DNA of 64,000 nt from Methylomonas sp. (GTDB lineage Bacteria; Pseudomonadota; Gammaproteobacteria; Methylococcales; Methylomonadaceae), in NCBI RefSeq assembly GCF_023228165.1, contig NZ_JALOBS010000013.1:62001-126000 (forward strand). Reading direction: 5' to 3'. The translations under genes were made by a program, and so were the position numbers. Below are positions 42,541 through 52,100 of the stretch, piece after piece (within the stretch, counting starts at the first letter, position 1; each line of letters starts with the position of its first letter). The notes under the pieces are model-generated. The model was not told the origin of the DNA and searched no databases. It saw only the letters and a list, made by a program, of their open reading frames with translations.

Positions 42541-43279
42541 GGATTACTCCGAACTTTATCAATCTATCAGTAGGCATAAATCCCGCCACAAGGCGAGACC
42601 GATGTTGAGTGAAATCGTCGAACAACTGTTACTCAAACAGTTGTTTCTCGGTTGCAAGCCGATCCGGCAATTCATAGCGGGCAGTGAAACCTCTGTTTTC
42701 AGCCCTGTAATACGCACTGTGCCCTAAGCTCCGGAACGGCTACCACTTCAGCCGAATCTGCTACGTTGGCCTGCAATTTTTATGGTTTTTCCCGCCATCT
42801 TGTCCGCGCAAATCGTTATTAATTAGAGTCGATGATTAACGTTGATTGTGTTAAAAAATCCCTGCGCAAACTATGTCTAAACCTGGTTTGATCAGACCCT
42901 GCGGAAAAGCCGAAGCCGCTTAACAAGCGTTTCCCCATGCGGCTGGTCTAACGCGCAAATTGCACCTTATCGTTTAATCAGGCAGATTAATATACGTACT
43001 AGTACGTATAAAAAACCCAGGCGGAGTTCCTGCAACATGTGCGAGATTTTGGCAATAATGTTCAACGGACCAAGCGGGTTACGGTTTTGCTGTTCGACAG
43101 CAAGTAGCCTGGAGGGAATCTTCCGGAATTCGGGTTGGGGTTATCCGCACACTTGATTCCCCGGTATTTCGCGGCACTGCATGCGGGCTGCGATGCTGCC
43201 AAGAATTGCAAAATACAAATATCAACCAATGCTTGACCAGACTGTCAACCTGTTGCGTTTCGGTAGATGCGGTGTGCGG
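42541..43279. other. Long non-coding gap with a 20-bp palindrome
   Basis: About 740 bp between the Hsp20 and DUF2797 genes. An ORF of 62 residues starting opposite the Hsp20 start is probably chance. A perfect palindrome lies at 42991-43010. Just after it, a 30-codon open frame ending at 43107 (KTQAEFLQHVRDFGNN then VQRTKRVTVLLFDSK) looks protein-like but lacks a start, so it may be the tail of a lost gene. Confidence 0.4.
42991..43010. promoter_or_regulatory. Perfect 20-bp palindrome
   Basis: TATACGTACTAGTACGTATA is identical to its own reverse complement. Such a site suits a dimeric regulator, such as a TetR-type repressor operator. No regulator gene is adjacent and the target is not clear; the nearest divergent gene start is Hsp20, about 450 bp away. 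Confidence 0.4.
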
Positions 43280-44122
43280 CTAATATGAGACTTCCACTTC
43301 ATAACCGCTAAACTTGCGGATATTGATCACACCGCTATCCAGCAGTAGATATTGACCCTTGATACCCTGCAGCACACCTGACACCTGCGGGTCTTTATCC
43401 AGATTAAATGATTTTACTTTGGCGGGGTACTGCAGCACCGGATATTCAATGCGCAGCGTTTCGGCATCGGCCAAGAACGTTATCGCCTCGCTACCGAATT
43501 GCTCGGCAATTGCCGCTAATTGCGTCGTACATTTCGCCAGCAGCTCATCCCGCAGCGCCGGTAAATCCAACGGTTGCACGTTATTCTTCAACATCTGCTG
43601 CCAGCTGGTTTTGTCGCTGACATGCGCGGCCAAGGCCACTTCTATCAAGCCGGAAATATGTCGGGAGGCGACCTGGAATATCGGTAGAGCCTGCACCGCA
43701 CCTTGATCGATCCAGCGGGTCGGCGTTTGCGAACGGCGAGTGATGCCTACTTTGATGCCCGATGAATTGGCCAGGTAAACAATATGCGGCTGAAAGCAAA
43801 ACGCTTCGCCCCAACTAGGCTCGCGACAGGTGCCGGCGGCGTAATGACAGGTTTCCGGCTTCATGATGCACATATCGCATTGCGCCAGTTTGATGAAGCA
43901 CGGATAGCAATAACCTTGATTGAAGCTTTTATTGGTCTTTTTTTGGCAATGCACGCAAAAAATCCGCCCGCTATGCCGTAATTGCACGGGCTGGCCAATC
44001 AACGGATTCAAATCCAACTCGGCGTCACCCACCGGCAACCGGTAGCTGACCGTCTCTGCCAGTTGCGTGGTCATTTTCTGTAAACTGCCCAACACTGTAT
44101 TAACCTCATATTGTCGATTCAA
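43280..44122 (-). CDS. DUF2797 protein with zinc-cysteine motifs
   Basis: 280 residues. The N-terminal part has Cys pairs CVHCQKKTNKSFNQGYCYPC and CDMC, then HYAAGTCREPSWGE. A GIY-YIG-like segment follows, IVYLANSSGIKVGITRRSQTP. These match the DUF2797 family, whose members are thought to be zinc proteins with a divergent nuclease-like fold. Function unknown. It is divergent from the lytic transglycosylase gene. Confidence 0.85.
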   Translation of the reverse strand: MNRQYEVNTVLGSLQKMTTQLAETVSYRLPVGDAELDLNPLIGQPVQLRHSGRIFCVHCQKKTNKSFNQGYCYPCFIKLAQCDMCIMKPETCHYAAGTCREPSWGEAFCFQPHIVYLANSSGIKVGITRRSQTPTRWIDQGAVQALPIFQVASRHISGLIEVALAAHVSDKTSWQQMLKNNVQPLDLPALRDELLAKCTTQLAAIAEQFGSEAITFLADAETLRIEYPVLQYPAKVKSFNLDKDPQVSGVLQGIKGQYLLLDSGVINIRKFSGYEVEVSY

Positions 44123-44239
44123 TTGGCTATAATGACAGTGTTTTTGATTTGTACAAGGCTGAAGTGATGATGGCTAGTCCGGTTCCTCCCCAGCCGCTTC
44201 TCTCAGCATTGCACCAACCGCTATCCGCGGAACCAGCCT

Positions 44240-45364
44240 GTGGCCATTAATCCTAAACCCATCGCCCCCCGCCAAAAACCGGTCGCACGCAAGGCCTTGC
44301 CGCCGGACAAATCACAACTACCGGCCGCCAATAAACCCAGAAAACCGCGTAAATCGGCGGCCCGTAAACGCCGCCCGGCGCAGGTTTTTTGGAGCCGGAA
44401 AAACCTGCTCTTACTCAGTCTGGAAGGGTTGGGACTGGCGATTAGCGCTTTACTGGGCACCATGCTGATCCTGGGTTCTTCCGCCAGCACTTTTTCGGGA
44501 TCGGGCTTTTTCGGCAGCTTACTGCCGTTTGCCGCAGGGGTGGCGGCTTGGGTGGTTTTATGCGCGGGCGTATTGCTGGTCTGGCTGAAATGGCGCGGCT
44601 GGTTGAAGACGAAACTGGCAAGTCTGCCGGCCGGCCTCGCCTTTTGCATGGCACTCGGCATGCTCTGGTTTGTATTCCACGACGGCTACATCCCGGTGTT
44701 CACCCATTTCCGCAGTCTGGTGGGCGGCAAGCAGCAAGCGGCGCGAACCACTTTAGCCCACCAGGTGTATGCGGCTTACCGCCGCCACAATCAAGCGCAA
44801 TTATTAAAAATGATCCAGCGCGCAGAACCGTTTGCGGCGGATATCCGGCAGGCGGCAAAAACCTTTGCCGTGGATGAGCATCTTTTGTTGGGTATCGCGG
44901 CAACCGAATCGTCTTTTCAACCGCGCACCAGCCAGGACGGCGGCCAGGGTTTGTTTCAAATCACGGCCGTGCCCAAATTCATTTTGCAGCAAGCCGGCCA
45001 GGAATTGGCCGTCAAACAAGCGGATGTAGCTAATCCGCGTCACAATGCCTTTATTGCCGCCGCCACATTAAAGCATTATCTGGCCGAAATGCAGGACGAC
45101 CTGTTTCTGGGGCTGTTGGCTTACAACATTGGCCCGCGTAACGGCGGCCTGCGATTTATCATGCAAAAATACGGCGCCAGCGATTTTGTCACCATGCAGC
45201 CGTATATACAGCAACTGCCGCGCGATTATCCGATTCGGGTTTTGGCCTATGCCCTGGCTTTTAAGTTATGGCAACAAGAAGGCAGGTTGTTGGCCTATGA
45301 AGAAGCCGATAACGCGATACGTATCCAGCAGCTGGGCATTCCCGGCCTGATCATGGCTTTTTAA
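44240..45364 (+). CDS. Lytic transglycosylase (SLT domain) membrane protein
   Basis: 374 residues from GTG 44240; no in-frame ATG lies before the domain. A Lys/Pro/Arg-rich, cytoplasmic N-terminus (about 1-50) precedes two membrane helices (LLLLSLEGLGLAISALLG and FAAGVAAWVVLCAGVLLVW). A third helix may follow (AFCMALGMLWFVF). The C-terminal SLT domain has LLLGIAATESSFQPR (catalytic Glu in ATESS), DGGQGLFQITAVP and LFLGLLAYNIGPRNGG. It should cut peptidoglycan as a membrane-bound exo- or endolytic enzyme. The 3' end converges with the GGDEF/EAL gene; their stops share TTAA. Confidence 0.87.
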   Translation: MAINPKPIAPRQKPVARKALPPDKSQLPAANKPRKPRKSAARKRRPAQVFWSRKNLLLLSLEGLGLAISALLGTMLILGSSASTFSGSGFFGSLLPFAAGVAAWVVLCAGVLLVWLKWRGWLKTKLASLPAGLAFCMALGMLWFVFHDGYIPVFTHFRSLVGGKQQAARTTLAHQVYAAYRRHNQAQLLKMIQRAEPFAADIRQAAKTFAVDEHLLLGIAATESSFQPRTSQDGGQGLFQITAVPKFILQQAGQELAVKQADVANPRHNAFIAAATLKHYLAEMQDDLFLGLLAYNIGPRNGGLRFIMQKYGASDFVTMQPYIQQLPRDYPIRVLAYALAFKLWQQEGRLLAYEEADNAIRIQQLGIPGLIMAF

Positions 45365-48300
45365 AGACTAAATTTAAACACGTCGGCAGCCACCGGCCGG
45401 CCAAAATAGTAGCCTTGATAAAACAAACAGCCTTTGGCTTTTAAAAATTCTAGTTGGTGCTCATCCTCAACCCCTTCGGCGATCACATTCAAGCCCAGAC
45501 TTTTAGTCATCATGATTATGGTTTCCACGATAACCGCCGCATTGGGGTCGTTTATGTGCCGGACAAAGCTTTGGTCGATTTTTAACTGACTCAACGGCAG
45601 GCTTTTTAGATACGACAAAGACGAATAGCCCACTCCGAAATCATCGATGGATATCCTCACCCCCATGGCCTGCAAGGCGTGCATTTTGGCAATGGTGTCA
45701 TCGATATGCTCGATCACGCAGCCTTCGGTCAATTCGATAACCAGACGCTTGGCATTAACACCGGCATCCAGCAAAGCCTGCCTGACCTGCTGCACAAACC
45801 CGGCCTGCCGGAACTGCCGCGAACTCACATTTACTGCCACATGGTCAATCTTGTTGCCTTCGGCATCCCAAGCCTTGATTTGGCGACAGGCTTCATTTAA
45901 GACCCAGGCGCCTATCGGCAGAATAAGATGAGTGTCCTCCGCCAACGGAATAAATTCGGCGGGCGAAATCATGCCTTTTTCCGGATGAATCCAGCGAATC
46001 AAGGCTTCCGCACTCACCACCCGCAGCTGATCGTTAACCTGCGGTTGATAATGCAATACAAATTGCTGATCCTGTAAGGCTTGGCGCATTTCCTTTTCCA
46101 ACGTCAAGCGCCTGTCCGCGGCTGCCTGCATGGCCGGCTTGAAAAAACTGATACCGTTGCGTCCACTCTCCTTGGCGCGGTACATAGCGGTATCGGCTTG
46201 CTGAATAATGTCTTCCGGTTGCTCGGCGGTTTCCGGATACAACGTCACCCCGATGCTGGTGGAAAAATGGTGTTCGCTACCCTGCACAACAAAGGGTTGG
46301 TTGATGGCCAACAAAATCTTCTCCGCCAGCATGGCGGCATGATTGGTGGCTTGTTGCAAACTTATGAAACGCCCCGGCACCATAATAATGAATTCATCGC
46401 CGCCCAAGCGGCAGGCAGTATCCTCTTGACGGATAATCGACTGCAAGCGTTGCGCCACCTGCATCAACAGTTCATCCCCCACTTGATGACCGCGGGAATC
46501 GTTGAGATTTTTGAAATGATCCAAATCCAGAAAGAATAAGGCTCCAAAACTTGACTGGCGCTTGGCGGCGGCAATTTCCTGCTGCAGCCTGTCCAATAAC
46601 AGTCGCCGGTTGGGCAGGTTGGTCAAAGGATCGTAATAGGCCAGGTTATGGATTTCCTGTTCGGCCGCTTTTTTGTCGCTAACATCGGAAAATATCGCCA
46701 CATAATGTATCGGACGGTTATGCAGGTCCCGTACCCCAGTTACCGTCAACATTTCCGGGAACACAGTACCATTTTTACGGCGGTTCCAGATTTCCCCTTT
46801 CCATTGATTATTCCTTGCCAGCTGTTTATACATTTCCCTGTAAAACTCCTGATCATGGTAGCCGGAAGAAAGCATGCGCGGATTTTGGCCAATGGTTTCT
46901 TCGGCACTGTAGCCGGTAATTTCGCAAAAGGCCTTATTCACCCGCAAAATGATCCCATCGGCATCGGTAACCACAATGGCTTCATGCGATTCGAAAGTAG
47001 TGGCTGCCACCCGCAATTCATTTTCCTGCTGTAGGCGAATGGCAATTTCCTGGTTTAAGGCTTCATTACTGCTTAATAGGTCCTGTGTGCGTTTTTCGAC
47101 TATTTCCTCGACACGGGCAGTGCGCCCCGTCAATAACAACAAACTAAATCCGGTCAAACCGCACAGTAAAAATCCGCCGACTATCAGCCAGTTAAAGCGT
47201 AAGGATTGTTGCTGATTAAAAAAGTTGGCGGATGGCCAATAGTTGAACTGCCATTGCCGACCAGCCAAATCAACTTGCTTAGTAGCGGCCAACTTGGAAA
47301 ATTGCAGTATCTGGTGAAAATCGCTAGGCAAATTGCTGTAAATCAATTGATCGCCGTCATGAACGGTCAGTAGCAATTGCAATTCTTTGTTGCCCAACCA
47401 ATCGAATATTGCTTTTATATCAGCATCGATACGGAACGCACATGCGACAAATCCTAAAAAAGCGTTCTGGCGAGCATAAGCGGTGTCCAATCCCAATTTT
47501 TTATAAATCGGCGAATAAACCACCACACCTGGGCGGCTAACATTATCCTGAATCAATTGAATAGGACTGCTAGCCATCGTTTTGCCTGTGTTTATAGCTT
47601 GGGAAATGATAGGCGCAATCTGAGGATTACTGGAAATATCGTAGCCCAAAGCCTCTTCATTACCGCTGTGGGGCACCAAATAAGTTACTGGGAAATATTC
47701 GGTCTTGAGTTTTGCCGGTTCCAAACCGCCAGCAGGATTCAATTCCTGGATAATCCTTTGATGCCGTGCTTCCCAATGCGCTCTATCCTGGGCACTGACC
47801 CGCGGCGTCCATTCCAGAATACCACTGCGCCGATCCCGAATTGTTTCCGCAAAATGCTCGAACTCTTCGCGTTCGATTAGTTTAGAACTATCAAACAGTG
47901 CCTTAAGTGCTAGGTTGGTTGCCATATGATCGCGCATATGCTCTTGAATCGCGGTTTGCACCAATTCAACTTGCCTTTGAAACTGACTGCCGAGACGCCG
48001 TTGTTCCTGGCGCATAGTCCATTCAAACGCGACCACCACCAATAAAATTACCAGCAACAGCGGCGGCAAGACAAAACGGCGACGGGCTTGCCAGACAGCC
48101 CTGGGCCGCCCTAAAAATAAGAGGGTCATCGGGGTAAAAACAGCCGCGCCTATCGTATCGCCTACCCACCAAGTGGCCCAGCTAATGGCGACACTGGGTA
48201 AACCAATCACCCCACGGAAAGCCAAATAGGCCACCCCCACCGTAGCCGATACCAAGCAACTGACTGCGATCAAGACAAAGAAGTGCAGAATTTTTTTGTC

Positions 48301-48654
48301 TTCGATCAGAGCGTCATGCCTACCGACGTAGCGGTTGATCAACCACATACCTAGCCAGGCCTGCACACAACAACCGACCGCCACCAGGGAACCGATACCC
48401 ATGGATACCAGCATTTTAGATGCGCTGGAAATATCCAGAAAAGCGTATAACTGGGCGATCAGCGCCCCGAGAAAAATCCCGGGTAATACCATATTGCCGT
48501 ACGCGAGCATCAACGCCAACGCCATACCCGTTGCCGGCCAAATCGGACTGGCGCTACTTGGCGGTAGAGCAAATAACGTGCCGAACCAACCAGCCGCAAA
48601 GTAACCCGCCGCCGCCGCCATATTTAGAAAAATCTTATAATGCAGGATTCGCAT
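45361..48654 (-). CDS. MASE1-CHASE-PAS-GGDEF-EAL signalling protein
   Basis: 1097 residues. Eight or so membrane helices at the N-terminus form a MASE1 domain (about 10-220). A periplasmic CHASE domain (about 240-490) follows, then a membrane helix (FNWLIVGGFLLCGLTGFSLL). A PAS domain follows (EAIVVTDADGIILRVNKAFC), then GGDEF (CRLGGDEFIIMVPG) and EAL (VVSAEALIRWIHPEKG, GCVIEHIDDTIAKM, VGYSSLSYLKSLPLSQLKID). Both c-di-GMP synthesis and breakdown motifs appear complete. It should control c-di-GMP in response to an external ligand. The start lies 3-4 bases after AAGGA. Confidence 0.93.
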   Translation of the reverse strand: MRILHYKIFLNMAAAAGYFAAGWFGTLFALPPSSASPIWPATGMALALMLAYGNMVLPGIFLGALIAQLYAFLDISSASKMLVSMGIGSLVAVGCCVQAWLGMWLINRYVGRHDALIEDKKILHFFVLIAVSCLVSATVGVAYLAFRGVIGLPSVAISWATWWVGDTIGAAVFTPMTLLFLGRPRAVWQARRRFVLPPLLLVILLVVVAFEWTMRQEQRRLGSQFQRQVELVQTAIQEHMRDHMATNLALKALFDSSKLIEREEFEHFAETIRDRRSGILEWTPRVSAQDRAHWEARHQRIIQELNPAGGLEPAKLKTEYFPVTYLVPHSGNEEALGYDISSNPQIAPIISQAINTGKTMASSPIQLIQDNVSRPGVVVYSPIYKKLGLDTAYARQNAFLGFVACAFRIDADIKAIFDWLGNKELQLLLTVHDGDQLIYSNLPSDFHQILQFSKLAATKQVDLAGRQWQFNYWPSANFFNQQQSLRFNWLIVGGFLLCGLTGFSLLLLTGRTARVEEIVEKRTQDLLSSNEALNQEIAIRLQQENELRVAATTFESHEAIVVTDADGIILRVNKAFCEITGYSAEETIGQNPRMLSSGYHDQEFYREMYKQLARNNQWKGEIWNRRKNGTVFPEMLTVTGVRDLHNRPIHYVAIFSDVSDKKAAEQEIHNLAYYDPLTNLPNRRLLLDRLQQEIAAAKRQSSFGALFFLDLDHFKNLNDSRGHQVGDELLMQVAQRLQSIIRQEDTACRLGGDEFIIMVPGRFISLQQATNHAAMLAEKILLAINQPFVVQGSEHHFSTSIGVTLYPETAEQPEDIIQQADTAMYRAKESGRNGISFFKPAMQAAADRRLTLEKEMRQALQDQQFVLHYQPQVNDQLRVVSAEALIRWIHPEKGMISPAEFIPLAEDTHLILPIGAWVLNEACRQIKAWDAEGNKIDHVAVNVSSRQFRQAGFVQQVRQALLDAGVNAKRLVIELTEGCVIEHIDDTIAKMHALQAMGVRISIDDFGVGYSSLSYLKSLPLSQLKIDQSFVRHINDPNAAVIVETIIMMTKSLGLNVIAEGVEDEHQLEFLKAKGCLFYQGYYFGRPVAADVFKFSL

Positions 48655-48838
48655 AATTCCTTAAATAGTTAACCCTAGGGCGCATATAGCGATGCGCCTA
48701 ACTGGAAACAGAAAAATAAAGGCCATAACATTGCGATTCCTTTCCAATATAAAACGGATTAATTATCTCAAGATCGAATTCAGCATTATTTATCGGCTGA
48801 CTGTAACATAGCCGATACAACCTGAAGACAGACGAAGG
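48655..48838 (-). other. Gap upstream of the GGDEF/EAL gene
   Basis: 184 bp with no gene, AT-rich around 48710-48800; no clear promoter or terminator was assigned. Confidence 0.25.
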
Positions 48839-49312
48839 TTACTGTAAACGCCCCAAGTTATCGACGGTAAACGCTTTGCCAAACCCGGCCACGAATTGAC
48901 CAGCTTGAGGCTGCAGCAGCAGCAAATGAAAATCAGTCAGGGTGCGCAAAATGCCGATAATTTCCCCGAATTTAACCGCCATGCCATCCAACTTTTGCGC
49001 ATATTCCGCATGGGTTTTGCTGATTTCCAGTACCCGGCAATCAAACGTTAGCCGCCGCCGCGCGAATGGATTGCCAGCCTCGGCCTCCGGCTCGATAAAC
49101 AAGATGGAAGCCTGCGGCTGGACCAGCAAATTTTGGGTATGTTTGGCCTGCTCGCTGACAAAAATATAAAAGCCCGCCTCTTCGCGTAAATAAGGTGCAT
49201 AGCTAATTGCGACGGCACCGTCGGCAGAGCGGCTTGCTATTAACAAGCTGTTCTGCCGCCGAATTAATTCATCGCAAGCATTTTGTAGACTGTGGCGTTC
49301 TGAGTCATCCAT
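48839..49312 (-). CDS. HugZ-like pyridoxamine-5'-phosphate-oxidase-fold protein
   Basis: 157 residues. NSLLIASRSADGAVAISYAP and FYIFVSEQAKHTQNLLVQPQ then ASILFIEPEAEAGNPFARRR match the split-barrel flavin/haem fold of HugZ/HutZ proteins. LLQPQAGQFVAGFGKAFTVD ends the domain; a C-terminal metal-ligand His is not obvious. Such proteins are linked to haem utilisation or detoxification. It is the last gene after tag, with a 5 bp gap. Confidence 0.85.
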   Translation of the reverse strand: MDDSERHSLQNACDELIRRQNSLLIASRSADGAVAISYAPYLREEAGFYIFVSEQAKHTQNLLVQPQASILFIEPEAEAGNPFARRRLTFDCRVLEISKTHAEYAQKLDGMAVKFGEIIGILRTLTDFHLLLLQPQAGQFVAGFGKAFTVDNLGRLQ

Positions 49313-49317
49313 GCGGA

Positions 49318-49884
49318 CTAAGCCTTATTTAATTGCGCATAACGGAAGCAATCGATGGTGTGATCGTTCACCATGCCCACCGCCTGCATGTATGCGTAGC
49401 AAATAGTTTTACCAACGAACTTGAAACCGCGTTTCTGTAGGTCGCGGCTCATTTTGACGGATTCATCGCTAAAAGCCGGTATTTGAGCATGGGTCTGCCA
49501 GGCATTTTGCTTGGGTGCGCCGCCTATGAACCGCCAGATATAGGCATCAAAACTACCAAAAACCTGCTGCACTTCCAAAAATGCCCTGGCATTAGCCACG
49601 GCTGCCTGAATTTTCAAGCGATTGCGCACGATGCCGGGATTTGCCAATAAAGCATTGATTATTTTTTGATCGTAAGCGGCGATTTTTTCCGCCTCGAATT
49701 GATCAAAGGCCTGCCGATAGGCTTCGCGTTTATCCAAAATAGTGCGCCAGCTCAAGCCGGCCTGCGCCCCTTCCAGCACCAAAAATTCAAATAATTGCCG
49801 ATCATCATGTAAGGGTACCCCCCATTCATGGTCGTGATATTGTTCTTCATTTGCGCTGGCCAAGGCCCATATACACTTGCTCAT
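49318..49884 (-). CDS. tag: DNA-3-methyladenine glycosylase I
   Basis: 188 residues. The zinc site is predicted from C4 and H17 (MSKCIW and EEQYHDHEWG) with H and C in NDHTIDCFRY. The catalytic region reads LEGAQAGLSWRTIL. YAYMQAVGMVNDH is the Tag signature. It removes 3-methyladenine from alkylated DNA. Its start overlaps the HNH gene's stop (ATGA, 49881-49884). Confidence 0.93.
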   Translation of the reverse strand: MSKCIWALASANEEQYHDHEWGVPLHDDRQLFEFLVLEGAQAGLSWRTILDKREAYRQAFDQFEAEKIAAYDQKIINALLANPGIVRNRLKIQAAVANARAFLEVQQVFGSFDAYIWRFIGGAPKQNAWQTHAQIPAFSDESVKMSRDLQKRGFKFVGKTICYAYMQAVGMVNDHTIDCFRYAQLNKA

Positions 49885-50240
49885 TTGCTTTTTTGCAGCA
49901 TGCTTTTCAAATCAGCAAACGGATTAAAAGTGGCTTGCGGGCCTTTTGATTCCGCGCCGCCTTTACTACCGTAACGGGTTTGCTCTTCATAACGCTGATG
50001 TTCGTTATCGTGGCAATACAGGCACAATAGCTCCCAATTGCTGCCATCGGCAGGATTGTTGTCGTGGTTGTGGTCGGTATGATGTACGGTTAATTCGCGC
50101 AGGTTTTTATGATCGAATTCGCGCGCGCAACGGCCGCAAATCCAGGGAAACAGTTTTAAAGCCTGCTCCCGATACCCTTTTTCACGCTCTTCTTTACTAC
50201 GCCGGGCTTCGGCAACGATTTGATGGGATTTATTGTGTGA
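49881..50240 (-). CDS. YajD-like HNH nuclease
   Basis: 119 residues from ATG 50240 (MSHNKSHQIVAEARR). Zinc CxxC is CGRCAREFD and the HNH core reads LTVHHTDHNHDNNPADGSNW, then LLCLYCHDNEHQRYE. This matches the YajD family of HNH nucleases. Function is not known; coupling to tag suggests a DNA repair link. An upstream Met at 50264 overlaps moaA and is less likely. Confidence 0.87.
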   Translation of the reverse strand, partial: SHNKSHQIVAEARRSKEEREKGYREQALKLFPWICGRCAREFDHKNLRELTVHHTDHNHDNNPADGSNWELLCLYCHDNEHQRYEEQTRYGSKGGAESKGPQATFNPFADLKSMLQKSK

Positions 50241-50260
50241 CATGGCTTTCTCCGCTTGCT

Positions 50261-51268
50261 TCAACCGCCGGTTGCGTTCATGTGGCGCAAAATAACCGGC
50301 TGTTCATGGATGTTAAATTCGTGTTTTTCGGGCTTGATCTGCATGGCATTAATAATAGCGTGCTTTAAGGCCTGCATATCGCCCGGATATTGTCTGACCA
50401 CGTCTTTTAAATCTACCGAGTGTTCATTGCCCAGGCACAGCAGCAATCGGCCTTCCGCCGTCAAACGCACCCGGTTACAGCTGGCACAAAAGTTGGCGCT
50501 ATGCGGCGAAATAAAACCTACCCTGCTGTCACTTCCAGCCACCTGAAAATAATCCGAAGGCCCGCCGGTTTTGTCCGGCACGGCTAGCAAGGCAAAACGT
50601 TGCAGCAAATCCTGTTTGATCAATTGGCTGGGATAATAAGCCTCGGCGCGATTATGGCTATCCACCGCACCCAAAGGCATTTCTTCTATAAAACTGATAT
50701 CCAGGTTTCGGTCGACGGCAAATTGCACCAAATCCGCCACTTCATGATGATTACGGTTTTTCAATATCACCGCATTGAGTTTGATCCTTTGAAAGCCTGC
50801 TTCACGCGCCACATTGATCCCTTGGAGCACATTTTCCAGATCGCCGGTGCGCGTCAAGGTTTTAAACAGCAGCGGATCCAGGGTATCCAGACTAATATTA
50901 AGGCGTTTGACGCCGGCTGCTTTTAAATCGTGCGCCATGCGCACCAATTTTGAGCCATTGCTGGTCATTGCCAATTCCTGCAGGCCGTTCAGTTTGCCGA
51001 GTTGCCGCAGCAAATCCAAGGCGCCTTTACGGACTAAAGGTTCGCCGCCGGTTACGCGAATTTTGTTAACCCCCAGTTCGGTAAAGGCCTGACAAATAAA
51101 CTGTATTTCCTCCAAACTTAAAATCTGCTTGCGCGGCAAAAATACCATGTCTTCCGACATGCAGTAGATACAGCGAAAATCACAGCGATCGGTGATCGAA
51201 ACACGTAAATAATGGACGACACGACCGAATCGATCGACAAGCGTTGCGGGGAGAGTAGAATCAGTCAT
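50261..51268 (-). CDS. moaA: GTP 3',8-cyclase MoaA
   Basis: 335 residues from ATG 51268 (MTDSTLPATLVDRFGR); the frame is open 9 codons upstream. Radical SAM cluster: C29-x3-C33-x2-C36 in DRCDFRCIYC. The C-terminal second cluster site is CASCNRVRLTAEGRLLLCLG, and the protein ends in GG, as in MoaA. It catalyses the first step of molybdopterin synthesis. Other moa genes are not in the window. Confidence 0.94.
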   Translation of the reverse strand: MTDSTLPATLVDRFGRVVHYLRVSITDRCDFRCIYCMSEDMVFLPRKQILSLEEIQFICQAFTELGVNKIRVTGGEPLVRKGALDLLRQLGKLNGLQELAMTSNGSKLVRMAHDLKAAGVKRLNISLDTLDPLLFKTLTRTGDLENVLQGINVAREAGFQRIKLNAVILKNRNHHEVADLVQFAVDRNLDISFIEEMPLGAVDSHNRAEAYYPSQLIKQDLLQRFALLAVPDKTGGPSDYFQVAGSDSRVGFISPHSANFCASCNRVRLTAEGRLLLCLGNEHSVDLKDVVRQYPGDMQALKHAIINAMQIKPEKHEFNIHEQPVILRHMNATGG

Positions 51269-51560
51269 GACTATAGTTAAAATGTTGACTTGCAAATGGT
51301 AACACAGGGCCGACAGTGCTGATTATTCGGTAAGGTTTATGCAGACCCTTTAGACTTTTGTCAGCCGGCAGGCTTTCTCTTGACGCCGAATAACCGCGTA
51401 TATTGTCGCAGTTTTAAGCTTTTCGATACGACACCGCGATCCACAACTGGTTTCAAAAGCACTAGCCGCTATTTGGAAAATAAATTACCGGCGAAATTTG
51501 CAATTTTATTTACGATCGACTAAACCTATTGCATTAGATAGTTTTTACAGGAGAAAAATC
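51269..51560. other. Divergent intergenic region upstream of moaA and a small secreted protein
   Basis: 292 bp with no credible gene. It must hold the moaA promoter (minus strand) and that of the small secreted protein gene (plus strand). No known riboswitch fold was recognised by eye. Confidence 0.3.
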
Positions 51561-51908
51561 ATGAAAGCCATTGATTTTTTTTACCTTAGCAGCCGTTTGC
51601 TTAGGCCTATAATGGTCGGCTTTTTGCTGTGTTATGCCTTACCCGCCATTGCCGAACCACCATCCGCCGAGGACTTTAATCGATCCAGTAAGCTGGTGCT
51701 GACCTTATCCGATAAGTGGCTGGACCCTAATGCGCAAAACAGTCTGCGCAAATCCAACCGTCAAAGTATTAGCAAATCGCCTGCTGAAAATACCAAAGCC
51801 AAGGATGTTCCAATCGGCTGCGGCATGGATGTTACGCCGTTGACTAACAGCGACGCCTCGCTTGGTGACCGCTTGGTGGGCAAATGCAATCTTACCTTGC
51901 ATTATTGA
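51561..51908 (+). CDS. Small secreted protein, unknown
   Basis: 115 residues from ATG 51561, preceded by AGGAG (51549-51553). The signal peptide is about 35 residues (MVGFLLCYALPAIAE with cleavage after AIA). Mature protein has no recognised domain; two cysteines (GCGMDV and GKCNLT) could form a disulphide. No neighbour explains it. Confidence 0.65.
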   Translation: MKAIDFFYLSSRLLRPIMVGFLLCYALPAIAEPPSAEDFNRSSKLVLTLSDKWLDPNAQNSLRKSNRQSISKSPAENTKAKDVPIGCGMDVTPLTNSDASLGDRLVGKCNLTLHY

Positions 51909-51993
51909 CAATTTTGAAGTCTGCCTCCTGAAATCAACCGAACAGCCTGCGGCACGTTAACAATCAGGTAAGTTCGCTATATTTTTTTCCCAG

Positions 51994-52014
51994 CCGCCGC
52001 CCGCCGCCCGCCGC
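51994..52014 (+). repeat. Tandem 7-mer repeat (CCGCCGC x3)
   Basis: Three copies of CCGCCGC in a row, followed by CCCCGG, in the gap before the ABC transporter operon. It is a short simple repeat. Confidence 0.7.
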
Positions 52015-52100
52015 CCCCGGCAGACCGACAAACATTCTCGGATTACCGTTGCCTGCGTTAAAATTGCATTTCGCTTAAATCAAAACAGCAAGGCTATACG

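Noticed and set aside
42539..42727. 62-codon open frame opposite the Hsp20 start
   Set aside because: No ribosome site, no recognised domain, and its start overlaps the Hsp20 start on the other strand.
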